Origin: Cylicocyclus nassatus
Lineage: Eukaryota; Nematoda; Chromadorea; Rhabditida; Strongylidae
NCBI GenBank assembly: GCA_958299035.1
Contig: CATQJL010000001.1
Coordinates: 5,944,284 to 6,008,283 of the forward strand
Direction: 5' to 3'
DNA length: 64,000 bases
Below are positions 47,513 to 60,267 of this stretch, piece after piece; position 1 is the first letter of the stretch; every line of letters begins with the position of its first letter. Both the position numbers and the translations under genes were made by a program. Below the pieces are notes generated by a model. It did no database searches and was not told the DNA's origin. It saw nothing but the letters and a program-made list of their open reading frames with translations.

Positions 47513-48544
47513 TTGCTCTACTGGACAGCAAAAAATACAGGCCGATTCGGGAAGTCATGTCTGAGTACCATGCCTTTGAAATAGATCGCAAGACAACGAT
47601 TCCCAAATTATACCCACCCATAGCTCCTTTATATCTTCAGCGTTCCGGATAAGACTTTATAGTTTTTCAAGAATATCTTTGCTCTATTTGAGAGCAAAAA
47701 ATTCTGTCCAGTTCAAGAGGTCATGTGTGAGCATCTGTTCGAATAAAGGCTTTGAAATGGCTCGCATAGACAGCGATTCCCAAATTATACCCACCCATAG
47801 CTCCTTTATAACCTCAGCGTTCCGGATAAGACTCTATAGGTTTTTCAAGACTACCTTTGCTCTACTGGACAGCAAAAAATACAGGCCGATTCAAGAAGTC
47901 ATGTGTGAGCATCTGTTCGAATAAAGGCTTTGAAATGGCTCGCATAGTCAGCAATTCCCAAATTATACCCACCCATAGCTCCTTTATAACCTCAGCGTTC
48001 CGGATAAGACTCTATAGGTTTTTCATGTCTACCTTTGCTCTACTGGACAGCAAAAAATACAGGCCGATTCGGGAAGTCATGTCTGAGTACCATGCCTTTG
48101 AAATAGATCGCAAGACAACGATTCCCAAATTATACCCACCCATAGCTCCTTTATATCTTCAGCGTTCCGGATAAGACTTTATAGTTTTTCAAGAATATCT
48201 TTGCTCTATTTGAGAGCAAAAAATTCTGTCCAGTTCAAGAGGTCATGTGTGAGCATCTGTTCGAATAAAGGCTTTGAAATGGCTCGCATAGACAGCGATT
48301 CCCAAATTATACCCACCCATAGCTCCTTTATAACCTCAGCGTTCCGGATAAGACTCTATAGGTTTTTCAAGACTACCTTTGCTCTACTGGACAGCAAAAA
48401 ATACAGGCCGATTCAGAAAGTCATGTGTGAGCATCTGTTCGAATAAAGGCTTTGAAATGGCTCGCATAGACAGCGATTCCCAAATTATACCCACCCATAG
48501 CTCCTTTATAACTTCAGCGTTTCGGATAAGACTCTATAGGTTTT
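47513..48544 (+). repeat. 1032-bp duplication, copy 2
   Basis: Starts are 47513, 47679, 47857, 48035, 48201 and 48379, an exact shift of 1032 bp. After it comes a W unit at 48545 instead of another S, which ends the tandem. Confidence 0.9.
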
Positions 48545-50115
48545 TTGCTCTACTGGACAGCAAAAAATACAGGCCGATTCAGAAAGTCATGTGTGAGCAT
48601 CTGTTCGAATAAAGGCTTTGAAATGGCTCGCATAGCCAGCGATTCCCAAATTATACCCACCCATAGCTCCTTTATAACCTCAGCGTTCCGGATAAGACTC
48701 TATAGGTTTTTCAAGACTACCTTTGCTCTACTGGACAGCAAAAAAAACAGGCCGATCCAGAAAGTCATGCCTGAGCGTCACTGTCCGAATATATGGCTAT
48801 GAAATGGCTCGCATAGACAGCGATTCCCAAATTATACCCACCCATAGCCCCTTTATAACCTCAGCGTTCCGGATAAGACTCTATAGGTTTTTCAAGTCTA
48901 CCTTTGCTCTACTGGACAGCAAAAAATACAGGCCGATTCGGGAAGTCATGTCTGAGTACCATGCCTTTGAAATAGATCGCAAGACAACGATTCCCAAATT
49001 ATACCCACCCAAAGCTCCTTTATATCTTCAGCGTTCCGGATAAGACTCTATAGGTTTTTCAAGACTACCTTTGCTCTACTGGACAGCAAAAAATACAGGC
49101 CGATTCAGAAAGTCATGTGTGAGCATCTGTTCGAATAAAGGCTTTGAAATGGCTCGCATAGACAGCGATTCCCAAATTATACCCACCCATAGCTCCTTTA
49201 TAACTTCAGCGTTTCGGAAGACTCTATAGGTTTTTCAAGTCTACCTTTGCTCTATTTGAGAGCAAAAAATCCAGTCCAGTTCAAGAAGTCATGTGTGAGC
49301 ATCTGTTCGAATAAAGGCTTTGAAATGGCTCGCATAGTCAGCAATTCCCAAATTATACCCACCCATAGCTCCTTTATAACCTCAGCGTTCCGGATAAGAC
49401 TCTATAGGTTTTTCAAGACTACCTTTGCTCTACTGGACAGCAAAAAATACAGGCCGATTCAGGATGTCATGTCTGAGTACCATGCCTTTGAAATAGATCG
49501 CAAGACAACGATTCTCAAATTATACCCACCCATAGCTCCTTTATATCTTCAGCGTTCCGGATAAGACTCTATAGGTTTTTTGCTCTACTGGACAGCAAAA
49601 AATACAGGCCGATTCAGGAAGTCATGTGTGAGCATCTGTTCGAATAAAGGCTTTGAAATGGCTCGCATAGACAGCGATTCCCAAATTATACCCACCCATA
49701 GCTCCTTTATAACCTCAGCGTTCCGGATAAGACTCTATAGGTTTTTCAAGACTACCTTTGCTCTACTGGACAGCAAAAAAAAACAGGCCGATCCAGAAAG
49801 TCATGCCTGAGCGTCACTGTCCGAATACATGGCTATGAAATGGCTCGCATAGACAGCGATTCCCAAATTATACCCACCCATAGCTCCTTTATAACTCCAG
49901 CGTTTCGGATAAGACTCTATAGGTTTTTCAAGTCTACCTTTGCTCTATTTGAGAGCAAAAAATCCAGTCCAGTTCAAGAAATCATGTGTGAGCATCTGTT
50001 CGAATAAAGGCTTTGAAATGGCTCGCATAGCCAGCGATTCCCAAATTATACCCACCCATAGCTCCTTTATAGCCTCAGCGTTCCGGATAAGACTTTAGAG
50101 TTTTCCAAGAATATC
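48545..50115 (+). repeat. Distant copy of the 43.2-44.5 kb and 19.5-20.9 kb blocks
   Basis: Starts are 48545, 48723, 48904, 49071, 49247, 49425, 49580, 49758 and 49940, in the order W-K-S-W-L-S-W-K-L. From 48723 to about 49930 it matches 19722-20930 at an offset of 29001 bp, with K runs of equal length (A8 then A9). Private substitutions in the core region lie at 48849 and 49012. Confidence 0.87.
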
Positions 50116-51700
50116 TTCATTTACTGGAGAGCAAAAAATCTAGGCCAGTCCAGGAAATCATGCCTGAGCGTCACTGTCCGAATATAAGGCTTTAAAATGG
50201 TTCGCATAGACAGCGATTCCCAAATTATACCCACCCATAGCTCCCTTATAACTTCAGCGTTTCGGATAAGACTCTATAGGTTTTTCAAGTCTACCTTTGC
50301 TCTATTTGAGAGCAAAAAATCCAGTCCAGTTCAAGAAGTCATGTGTGAGCATCTGTTCGAATAAAGGCTTTGAAATGGCTCGCATAGTCAGCGATTCCCA
50401 AATTATACCCACCCATAGCTCCTTTATAACCTCAGCGTTCCGGATAAGACTCTATAGGTTTTTCATGTCTACCTTTGCTCTACTGGACAGCAAAAAATAC
50501 AGGCCGATTCGGGAAGTCATGTCTGAGTACCATGCCTTTGAAATAGATCGCAAGACAACGATTCCCAAATTATACCCACCCATAGCTCCTTTATATCTTC
50601 AGCGTTCCGGATAAGACTTTATAGTTTTTCAAGAATATCTTTGCTCTATTTGAGAGCAAAAAATTCTGTCCAGTTCAAGAGGTCATGTGTGAGCATCTGT
50701 TCGAATAAAGGCTTTGAAATGGCTCGCATAGACAGCGATTCCCAAATTATACCCACCCATAGCTCCTTTATAACCTCAGCGTTCCGGATAAGACTCTATA
50801 GGTTTTTCAAGACTACCTTTGCTCTACTGGACAGCAAAAAATACAGGCCGATTCAGAAAGTCATGTGTGAGCATCTGTTCGAATAAAGGCTTTGAAATGG
50901 CTCGCATAGACAGCGATTCCCAAATTATACCCACCCATAGCTCCTTTATAACTTCAGCGTTTCGGATAAGACTCTATAGGTTTTTTGCTCTACTGGACAG
51001 CAAAAAATACAGGCCGATTCAGGAAGTCATGTGTGAGCATCTGTTCGAATAAAGGCTTTGAAATGGCTCGCATAGACAGCGATTCCCAAATTATACCCAC
51101 CCATAGCTCCTTTATAACCTCAGCGTTCCGGATAAGACTCTATAGGTTTTTCAAGACTACCTTTGCTCTACTGGACAGCAAAAAAAAACAGGCCGATCCA
51201 GAAAGTCATGCCTGAGCGTCACTGTCCGAATACATGGCTATGAAATGGCTCGCATAGACAGCGATTCCCAAATTATACCCACCCATAGCTCCTTTATAAC
51301 TTCAGCGTTTCGGATAAGACTCTATAGGTTTTTCAAGTCTACCTTTGCTCTATTTGAGAGCAAAAAATTCAGTCCAGTTCAGAAATCATGTGTGAGCATC
51401 TGTTCGAATAAAGGCTTTGAAATGGCTCGCATAGCCAGCGATTCCCAAATTATACCCACCCATAGCTCCTTTATAGCCTCAGCGTTCCGGATAAGACTTT
51501 AGAGTTTTCCAAGAATATCTTCATTTACTGGAGAGCAAAAAATCTAGGCCAGTCCAGGAAATCATGCGTGAGCGTCACTGTCCGAATATAAGGCTTTAAA
51601 ATGGTTCGCATAGACAGCGATTCCCAAATTATACCCACCCATAGCTCCCTTATAACTTCAGCGTTTCGGATAAGACTCTATAGGTTTTTCAAGTCTACCT
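50116..51700 (+). repeat. Distant copy of the 37405-38989 block
   Basis: Starts are 50116, 50297, 50475, 50641, 50819, 50985, 51163, 51345 and 51520, in the order G-L-S-L-W-W-K-L-G. All boundaries match 37405-38809 at an offset of 12711 bp, including the switch from CATGCCTGAG in the first G to CATGCGTGAG in the second. Confidence 0.88.
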
Positions 51701-52567
51701 TTGCTCTATTTGAGAGCAAAAAATCCAGTCCAGTTCAAGAAGTCATGTGTGAGCATCTGTTCGAATAAAGGCTTTGAAATGGCTCGCATAGTCAGCGATT
51801 CCCAAATTATACCCACCCATAGCTCCTTTATAACCTCAGCGTTCCGGATAAGACTCTATAGGTTTTTCAAGACTACCTTTGCTCTACTGGACAGCAAAAA
51901 ATACAGGCCGATTCAGGAAGTCATGTCTGAGTACCATGCCTTTGAAATAGATCGCAAGACAACGATTCCCAAATTATACCCACCCATAGCTCCTTTATAT
52001 CTTCAGCGTTCCGGGTAAGACTCTATAGGTTTTTCAAGACTACCTTTGCTCTACTGGACAGCAAAAAATACAGGCCGATTCAGAAAGTCGTGTGTGAGCA
52101 TCTGTTCGAATAAAGGCTTTGAAATGGCTCGCATAGACAGCGATTCCCAGATTATACCCACCCATAGCTCCTTTATAACTTCAGCGTTTCGGATAAGACT
52201 CTATAGGTTTTTCAAGTCTACCTTTGCTCTATTTGAGAGCAAAAAATCCAGTCCAGTTCAAGAAGTCATGTGTGAGCATCTGTTCGAATAAAGGCTTTGA
52301 AATGGCTCGCATAGTCAGCAATTCCCAAATTATACCCACCCATAGCTCCTTTATAACCTCAGCGTTCCGGATAAGACTCTATAGGTTTTTCAAGACTACC
52401 TTTGCTCTACTGGACAGCAAAAAATACAGGCCGATTCGGGAAGTCATGTCTGAGTACCATGCCTTTGAAATAGATCGCAAGACAACGATTCCCAAATTAT
52501 ACCCACCCATAGCTCCTTTATATCTTCAGCGTTCCGGATAAGACTTTATAGTTTTTCAAGAATATCT
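51701..52567 (+). repeat. Block L-S-W-L-S
   Basis: Starts are 51701, 51879, 52046, 52224 and 52402. It resembles 35134-35999 (L-S-W-L-S), including CCGGGTAAG and AGTCGTGTG, but the last S has CGGGAAGTC. One private core change lies at 52150. Confidence 0.85.
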
Positions 52568-54146
52568 TTGCTCTATTTGAGAGCAAAAAATTCTGTCCAG
52601 TTCAAGAGGTCATGTGTGAGCATCTGTTCGAATAAAGGCTTTGAAATGGCTCGCATAGACAGCGATTCCCAAATTATACCCACCCATAGCTCCTTTATAA
52701 CCTCAGCGTTCCGGATAAGACTCTATAGGTTTTTCAAGACTACCTTTGCTCTACTGGACAGCAAAAAATACAGGCCGATTCAGAAAGTCATGTGTGAGCA
52801 TCTGTTCGAATAAAGGCTTTGAAATGGCTCGCATAGACAGCGATTCCCAAATTATACCCACCCATAGCTCCTTTATAACTTCAGCGTTTCGGATAAGACT
52901 CTATAGGTTTTTTGCTCTACTGGACAGCAAAAAATACAGGCCGATTCAGGAAGTCATGTGTGAGCATCTGTTCGAATAAAGGCTTTGAAATGGCTCGCAT
53001 AGACAGCGATTCCCAAATTATACCCACCCATAGCTCCTTTATAACCTCAGCGTTCCGGATAAGACTCTATAGGTTTTTCAAGACTACCTTTGCTCTACTG
53101 GACAGCAAAAAAAACAGGCCGATCCAGAAAGTCATGCCTGAGCGTCACTGTCCGAATACATGGCTATGAAATGGCTCGCATAGACAGCGATTCCCAAATT
53201 ATACCCACCCATAGCTCCTTTATAACTTCAGCGTTTCGGATAAGACTCTATAGGTTTTTCAAGTCTACCTTTGCTCTATTTGAGAGCAAAAAATTCAGTC
53301 CAGTTCAGAAATCATGTGTGAGCATCTGTTCGAATAAAGGCTTTGAAATGGCTCGCATAGCCAGCGATTCCCAAATTATACCCACCCATAGCTCCTTTAT
53401 AGCCTCAGCGTTCCGGATAAGACTTTAGAGTTTTCCAAGAATATCTTCATTTACTGGAGAGCAAAAAATCTAGGCCAGTCCAGGAAATCATGCGTGAGCG
53501 TCACTGTCCGAATATAAGGCTTTAAAATGGTTCGCATAGACAGCGATTCCCAAATTATACCCATCCATAGCTCCCTTATAACTTCAGCGTTTCGGATAAG
53601 ACTCTATAGGTTTTTCAAGTCTACCTTTGCTCTATTTGAGAGCAAAAAATCCAGTCCAGTTCAAGAAGTCATGTGTGAGCATCTGTTCGAATAAAGGCTT
53701 TGAAATGGCTCGCATAGTCAGCGATTCCCAAATTATACCCACCCATAGCTCCTTTATAACTTCAGCGTTTCGGAAGACTCTATAGGTTTTTCAAGTCTAC
53801 CTTTGCTCTATTTGAGAGCAAAAAATCCAGTCCAGTTCAAGAAGTCATGTGTGAGCATCTGTTCGAATAAAGGCTTTGAAATGGCTCGCATAGTCAGCGA
53901 TTCCCAAATTATACCCACCCATAGCTCCTTTATAACCTCAGCGTTCCGGATAAGACTCTATAGGTTTTTCAAGACTACCTTTGCTCTACTGGACAGCAAA
54001 AAATACAGGCCGATTCAGGAAGTCATGTCTGAGTACCATGCCTTTGAAATAGATCGCAAGACAACGATTCCCAAATTATACCCACCCATAGCTCCTTTAT
54101 ATCTTCAGCGTTCCGGATAAGACTTTATAGTTTTTCAAGAATATCT
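52568..54146 (+). repeat. ~1578-bp duplication, copy 1 (9 monomers)
   Basis: The order is L-W-W-K-L-G-L-L-S (starts 52568, 52746, 52912, 53090, 53271, 53446, 53627, 53803, 53981). The L at 53627 has the 2-bp deletion CGGAAGACTC, which elsewhere in the window is confined to W units. The core mark T53564 recurs at 55142. Confidence 0.9.
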
Positions 54147-55725
54147 TTGCTCTATTTGAGAGCAAAAAATTCTGTCCAGTTCAAGAGGTCATGTGTGAGC
54201 ATCTGTTGAATAAAGGCTTTGAAATGGCTCGCATAGACAGCGATTCCCAAATTATACCCACCCATAGCTCCTTTATAACCTCAGCGTTCCGGATAAGACT
54301 CTATAGGTTTTTCAAGACTACCTTTGCTCTACTGGACAGCAAAAAATACAGGCCGATTCAGAAAGTCATGTGTGAGCATCTGTTCGAATAAAGGCTTTGA
54401 AATGGCTCGCATAGACAGCGATTCCCAAATTATACCCACCCATAGCTCCTTTATAACTTCAGCGTTTCGGATAAGACTCTATAGGTTTTTTGCTCTACTG
54501 GACAGCAAAAAATACAGGCCGATTCAGGAAGTCATGTGTGAGCATCTGTTCGAATAAAGGCTTTGAAATGGCTCGCATAGACAGCGATTCCCAAATTATA
54601 CCCACCCATAGCTCCTTTATAACCTCAGCGTTCCGGATAAGACTCTATAGGTTTTTCAAGACTACCTTTGCTCTACTGGACAGCAAAAAAAACAGGCCGA
54701 TCCAGAAAGTCATGCCTGAGCGTCACTGTCCGAATACATGGCTATGAAATGGCTCGCATAGACAGCGATTCCCAAATTATACCCACCCATAGCTCCTTTA
54801 TAACTTCAGCGTTTCGGATAAGACTCTATAGGTTTTTCAAGTCTACCTTTGCTCTATTTGAGAGCAAAAAATTCAGTCCAGTTCAGAAATCATGTGTGAG
54901 CATCTGTTCGAATAAAGGCTTTGAAATGGCTCGCATAGCCAGCGATTCCCAAATTATACCCACCCATAGCTCCTTTATAGCCTCAGCGTTCCGGATAAGA
55001 CTTTAGAGTTTTCCAAGAATATCTTCATTTACTGGAGAGCAAAAAATCTAGGCCAGTCCAGGAAATCATGCGTGAGCGTCACTGTCCGAATATAAGGCTT
55101 TAAAATGGTTCGCATAGACAGCGATTCCCAAATTATACCCATCCATAGCTCCCTTATAACTTCAGCGTTTCGGATAAGACTCTATAGGTTTTTCAAGTCT
55201 ACCTTTGCTCTATTTGAGAGCAAAAAATCCAGTCCAGTTCAAGAAGTCATGTGTGAGCATCTGTTCGAATAAAGGCTTTGAAATGGCTCGCATAGTCAGC
55301 GATTCCCAAATTATACCCACCCATAGCTCCTTTATAACTTCAGCGTTTCGGAAGACTCTATAGGTTTTTCAAGTCTACCTTTGCTCTATTTGAGAGCAAA
55401 AAATCCAGTCCAGTTCAAGAAGTCATGTGTGAGCATCTGTTCGAATAAAGGCTTTGAAATGGCTCGCATAGTCAGCGATTCCCAAATTATACCCACCCAT
55501 AGCTCCTTTATAACCTCAGCGTTCCGGATAAGACTCTATAGGTTTTTCAAGACTACCTTTGCTCTACTGGACAGCAAAAAATACAGGCCGATTCAGGAAG
55601 TCATGTCTGAGTACCATGCCTTTGAAATAGATCGCAAGACAACGATTCCCAAATTATACCCACCCATAGCTCCTTTATATCTTCAGCGTTCCGGGTAAGA
55701 CTCTATAGGTTTTTCAAGACTACCT
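54147..55725 (+). repeat. ~1578-bp duplication, copy 2
   Basis: The same nine-unit order starts at 54147. The first L unit has lost one base (CTGTTGAATAAA instead of CTGTTCGAATAAA, at about 54207), so the offset is 1579 bp before and 1578 bp after that point. The last S has CCGGGTAAG where copy 1 has CCGGATAAG. Confidence 0.9.
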
Positions 55726-57817
55726 TTGCTCTACTGGACAGCAAAAAATACAGGCCGATTCAGAAAGTCGTGTGTGAGCATCTGTTCGAATAAAGGCTTT
55801 GAAATGGCTCGCATAGACAGCGATTCCCAAATTATACCCACCCATAGCTCCTTTATAACTTCAGCGTTTCGGATAAGACTCTATAGGTTTTTCAAGTCTA
55901 CCTTTGCTCTATTTGAGAGCAAAAAATCCAGTCCAGTTCAAGAAGTCATGTGTGAGCATCTGTTCGAATAAAGGCTTTGAAATGGCTCGCATAGTCAGCA
56001 ATTCCCAAATTATACCCACCCATAGCTCCTTTATAACCTCAGCGTTCCGGATAAGACTCTATAGGTTTTTCAAGACTACCTTTGCTCTACTGGACAGCAA
56101 AAAATACAGGCCGATTCAGGAAGTCATGTCTGAGTACCATGCCTTTGAAATAGATCGCAAGACAACGATTCTCAAATTATACCCACCCATAGCTCCCTTA
56201 TATCTTCAGCGTTCCGGATAAGACTTTATAGTTTTTCAAGAATATCTTTGCTCTATTTGAGAGCAAAAAATCCAGTCCAGTTCAAGAAGTCATGTGTGAG
56301 CATCTGTTCGAATAAAGGCTTTGAAATGGCTCGCATAGACAGCGATTCCCAAATTATACCCACCCATAGCTCCTTTATAACTTCAGCGTTTCGGATAAGA
56401 CTCTATAGGTTTTTCAAGTCTACCTTTGCTCTATTTGAGAGCAAAAAATCCAGTCCAGTTCAAGAAGTCATGTGTGAGCATCTGTTCGAATAAAGGCTTT
56501 GAAATGGCTCGCATAGTCAGCAATTCCCAAATTATACCCACCCATAGCTCCTTTATAACCTCAGCGTTCCGGATAAGACTCTATAGGTTTTTCATGTCTT
56601 CCTTTGCTCTACTGGACAGCAAAAAATACAGGCCGATTCGGGAAGTCATGTCTGAGTACCATGCCTTTGAAATAGATCGCAAGACAACGATTCCCAAATT
56701 ATACCCACCCATAGCTCCTTTATATCTTCAGCGTTCCGGATAAGACTTTATAGTTTTTCAAGAATATCTTTGCTCTATTTGAGAGCAAAAAATTCTGTCC
56801 AGTTCAAGAGGTCATGTGTGAGCATCTGTTCGAATAAAGGCTTTGAAATGGCTCGCATAGACAGCGATTCCCAAATTATACCCACCCATAGCTCCTTTAT
56901 AACCTCAGCGTTCCGGATAAGACTCTATAGGTTTTTCAAGACTACCTTTGCTCTACTGGACAGCAAAAAATACAGGCCGATTCAGAAAGTCATGTGTGAG
57001 CATCTGTTCGAATAAAGGCTTTGAAATGGCTCGCATAGACAGCGATTCCCAAATTATACCCACCCATAGCTCCTTTATAACTTCAGCGTTTCGGATAAGA
57101 CTCTATAGGTTTTTTGCTCTACTGGACAGCAAAAAATACAGGCCGATTCAGGAAGTCATGTGTGAGCATCTGTTCGAATAAAGGCTTTGAAATGGCTCGC
57201 ATAGACAGCGATTCCCAAATTATACCCACCCATAGCTCCTTTATAACCTCAGCGTTCCGGATAAGACTCTATAGGTTTTTCAAGACTACCTTTGCTCTAC
57301 TGGACAGCAAAAAAAAAACAGGCCGATCCAGAAAGTCATGCCTGAGCGTCACTGTCCGAATACATGGCTATGAAATGGCTCGCATAGACAGCGATTCCCA
57401 AATTATACCCACCCATAGCTCCTTTATAACTTCAGCGTTTCGGATAAGACTCTATAGGTTTTTCAAGTCTACCTTTGCTCTATTTGAGAGCAAAAAATTC
57501 AGTCCAGTTCAGAAATCATGTGTGAGCATCTGTTCGAATAAAGGCTTTGAAATGGCTCGCATAGCCAGCGATTCCCAAATTATACCCACCCATAGCTCCT
57601 TTATAGCCTCAGCGTTCCGGATAAGACTTTAGAGTTTTCCAAGACTACCTTTGCTCTACTGGACAGCAAAAAATACAGGCCGATTCAGGAAGTCATGTCT
57701 GAGTACCATGCCTTTGAAATAGATCGCAAGACAACGATTCCCAAATTATACCCACCCATAGCTCCTTTATATCTTCAGCGTTCCGGGTAAGACTCTATAG
57801 GTTTTTCAAGACTACCT
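55726..57817 (+). repeat. 2092-bp unit (12 monomers), two units shorter than the next
   Basis: The order is W-L-S-L-L-S-L-W-W-K-L-S (starts 55726, 55904, 56082, 56248, 56426, 56604, 56770, 56948, 57114, 57292, 57475, 57651). It equals the following 2450-bp unit without its G-L pair. A private T at 56600 (CATGTCTTCC) is shared with 58692 and 61142. Confidence 0.92.
57475..57650 (+). repeat. Junction monomer joining the 2092-bp copies
   Basis: This L unit enters the G-type tail (GACTTTAGAGTTTTCCAAGA) and then switches to CTACCTTTGCTC. The joint lies around 57640-57645. The following unit is S instead of G. The G-type tail is otherwise always followed by a G or G' head, so this is a clear recombination joint. 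Confidence 0.92.
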
Positions 57818-60267
57818 TTGCTCTACTGGACAGCAAAAAATACAGGCCGATTCAGAAAGTCGTGTGTGAGCATCTGTTCGAATAAAGGCTTTGAAATGGC
57901 TCGCATAGACAGCGATTCCCAAATTATACCCACCCATAGCTCCTTTATAACTTCAGCGTTTCGGATAAGACTCTATAGGTTTTTCAAGTCTACCTTTGCT
58001 CTATTTGAGAGCAAAAAATCCAGTCCAGTTCAAGAAGTCATGTGTGAGCATCTGTTCGAATAAAGGCTTTGAAATGGCTCGCATAGTCAGCAATTCCCAA
58101 ATTATACCCACCCATAGCTCCTTTATAACCTCAGCGTTCCGGATAAGACTCTATAGGTTTTTCAAGACTACCTTTGCTCTACTGGACAGCAAAAAATACA
58201 GGCCGATTCAGGAAGTCATGTCTGAGTACCATGCCTTTGAAATAGATCGCAAGACAACGATTCTCAAATTATACCCACCCATAGCTCCCTTATATCTTCA
58301 GCGTTCCGGATAAGACTTTATAGTTTTTCAAGAATATCTTTGCTCTATTTGAGAGCAAAAAATCCAGTCCAGTTCAAGAAGTCATGTGTGAGCATCTGTT
58401 CGAATAAAGGCTTTGAAATGGCTCGCATAGACAGCGATTCCCAAATTATACCCACCCATAGCTCCTTTATAACTTCAGCGTTTCGGATAAGACTCTATAG
58501 GTTTTTCAAGTCTACCTTTGCTCTATTTGAGAGCAAAAAATCCAGTCCAGTTCAAGAAGTCATGTGTGAGCATCTGTTCGAATAAAGGCTTTGAAATGGC
58601 TCGCATAGTCAGCAATTCCCAAATTATACCCACCCATAGCTCCTTTATAACCTCAGCGTTCCGGATAAGACTCTATAGGTTTTTCATGTCTTCCTTTGCT
58701 CTACTGGACAGCAAAAAATACAGGCCGATTCGGGAAGTCATGTCTGAGTACCATGCCTTTGAAATAGATCGCAAGACAACGATTCCCAAATTATACCCAC
58801 CCATAGCTCCTTTATATCTTCAGCGTTCCGGATAAGACTTTATAGTTTTTCAAGAATATCTTTGCTCTATTTGAGAGCAAAAAATTCTGTCCAGTTCAAG
58901 AGGTCATGTGTGAGCATCTGTTCGAATAAAGGCTTTGAAATGGCTCGCATAGACAGCGATTCCCAAATTATACCCACCCATAGCTCCTTTATAACCTCAG
59001 CGTTCCGGATAAGACTCTATAGGTTTTTCAAGACTACCTTTGCTCTACTGGACAGCAAAAAATACAGGCCGATTCAGAAAGTCATGTGTGAGCATCTGTT
59101 CGAATAAAGGCTTTGAAATGGCTCGCATAGACAGCGATTCCCAAATTATACCCACCCATAGCTCCTTTATAACTTCAGCGTTTCGGATAAGACTCTATAG
59201 GTTTTTTGCTCTACTGGACAGCAAAAAATACAGGCCGATTCAGGAAGTCATGTGTGAGCATCTGTTCGAATAAAGGCTTTGAAATGGCTCGCATAGACAG
59301 CGATTCCCAAATTATACCCACCCATAGCTCCTTTATAACCTCAGCGTTCCGGATAAGACTCTATAGGTTTTTCAAGACTACCTTTGCTCTACTGGACAGC
59401 AAAAAAAAAACAGGCCGATCCAGAAAGTCATGCCTGAGCGTCACTGTCCGAATACATGGCTATGAAATGGCTCGCATAGACAGCGATTCCCAAATTATAC
59501 CCACCCATAGCTCCTTTATAACTTCAGCGTTTCGGATAAGACTCTATAGGTTTTTCAAGTCTACCTTTGCTCTATTTGAGAGCAAAAAATTCAGTCCAGT
59601 TCAGAAATCATGTGTGAGCATCTGTTCGAATAAAGGCTTTGAAATGGCTCGCATAGCCAGCGATTCCCAAATTATACCCACCCATAGCTCCTTTATAGCC
59701 TCAGCGTTCCGGATAAGACTTTAGAGTTTTCCAAGAATATCTTCATTTACTGGAGAGCAAAAAATCTAGGCCAGTCCAGGAAATCATGCCTGAGCGTCAC
59801 TGTCCGAATATAAGGCTTTAAAATGGTTCGCATAGACAGCGATTCCCAAATTATACCCACCCATAGCTCCCTTATAACTTCAGCGTTTCGGATAAGACTC
59901 TATAGGTTTTTCAAGTCTACCTTTGCTCTATTTGAGAGCAAAAAATCCAGTCCAGTTCAAGAAGTCATGTGTGAGCATCTGTTCGAATAAAGGCTTTGAA
60001 ATGGCTCGCATAGTCAGCGATTCCCAAATTATACCCACCCATAGCTCCTTTATAACCTCAGCGTTCCGGATAAGACTCTATAGGTTTTTCAAGACTACCT
60101 TTGCTCTACTGGACAGCAAAAAATACAGGCCGATTCAGGAAGTCATGTCTGAGTACCATGCCTTTGAAATAGATCGCAAGACAACGATTCCCAAATTATA
60201 CCCACCCATAGCTCCTTTATATCTTCAGCGTTCCGGGTAAGACTCTATAGGTTTTTCAAGACTACCT
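57818..60267 (+). repeat. 2450-bp duplication, copy 1 (14 monomers)
   Basis: The order is W-L-S-L-L-S-L-W-W-K-L-G-L-S (starts 57818, 57996, 58174, 58340, 58518, 58696, 58862, 59040, 59206, 59384, 59567, 59742, 59923, 60101). The K run is A10. It carries T58692. Confidence 0.92.
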
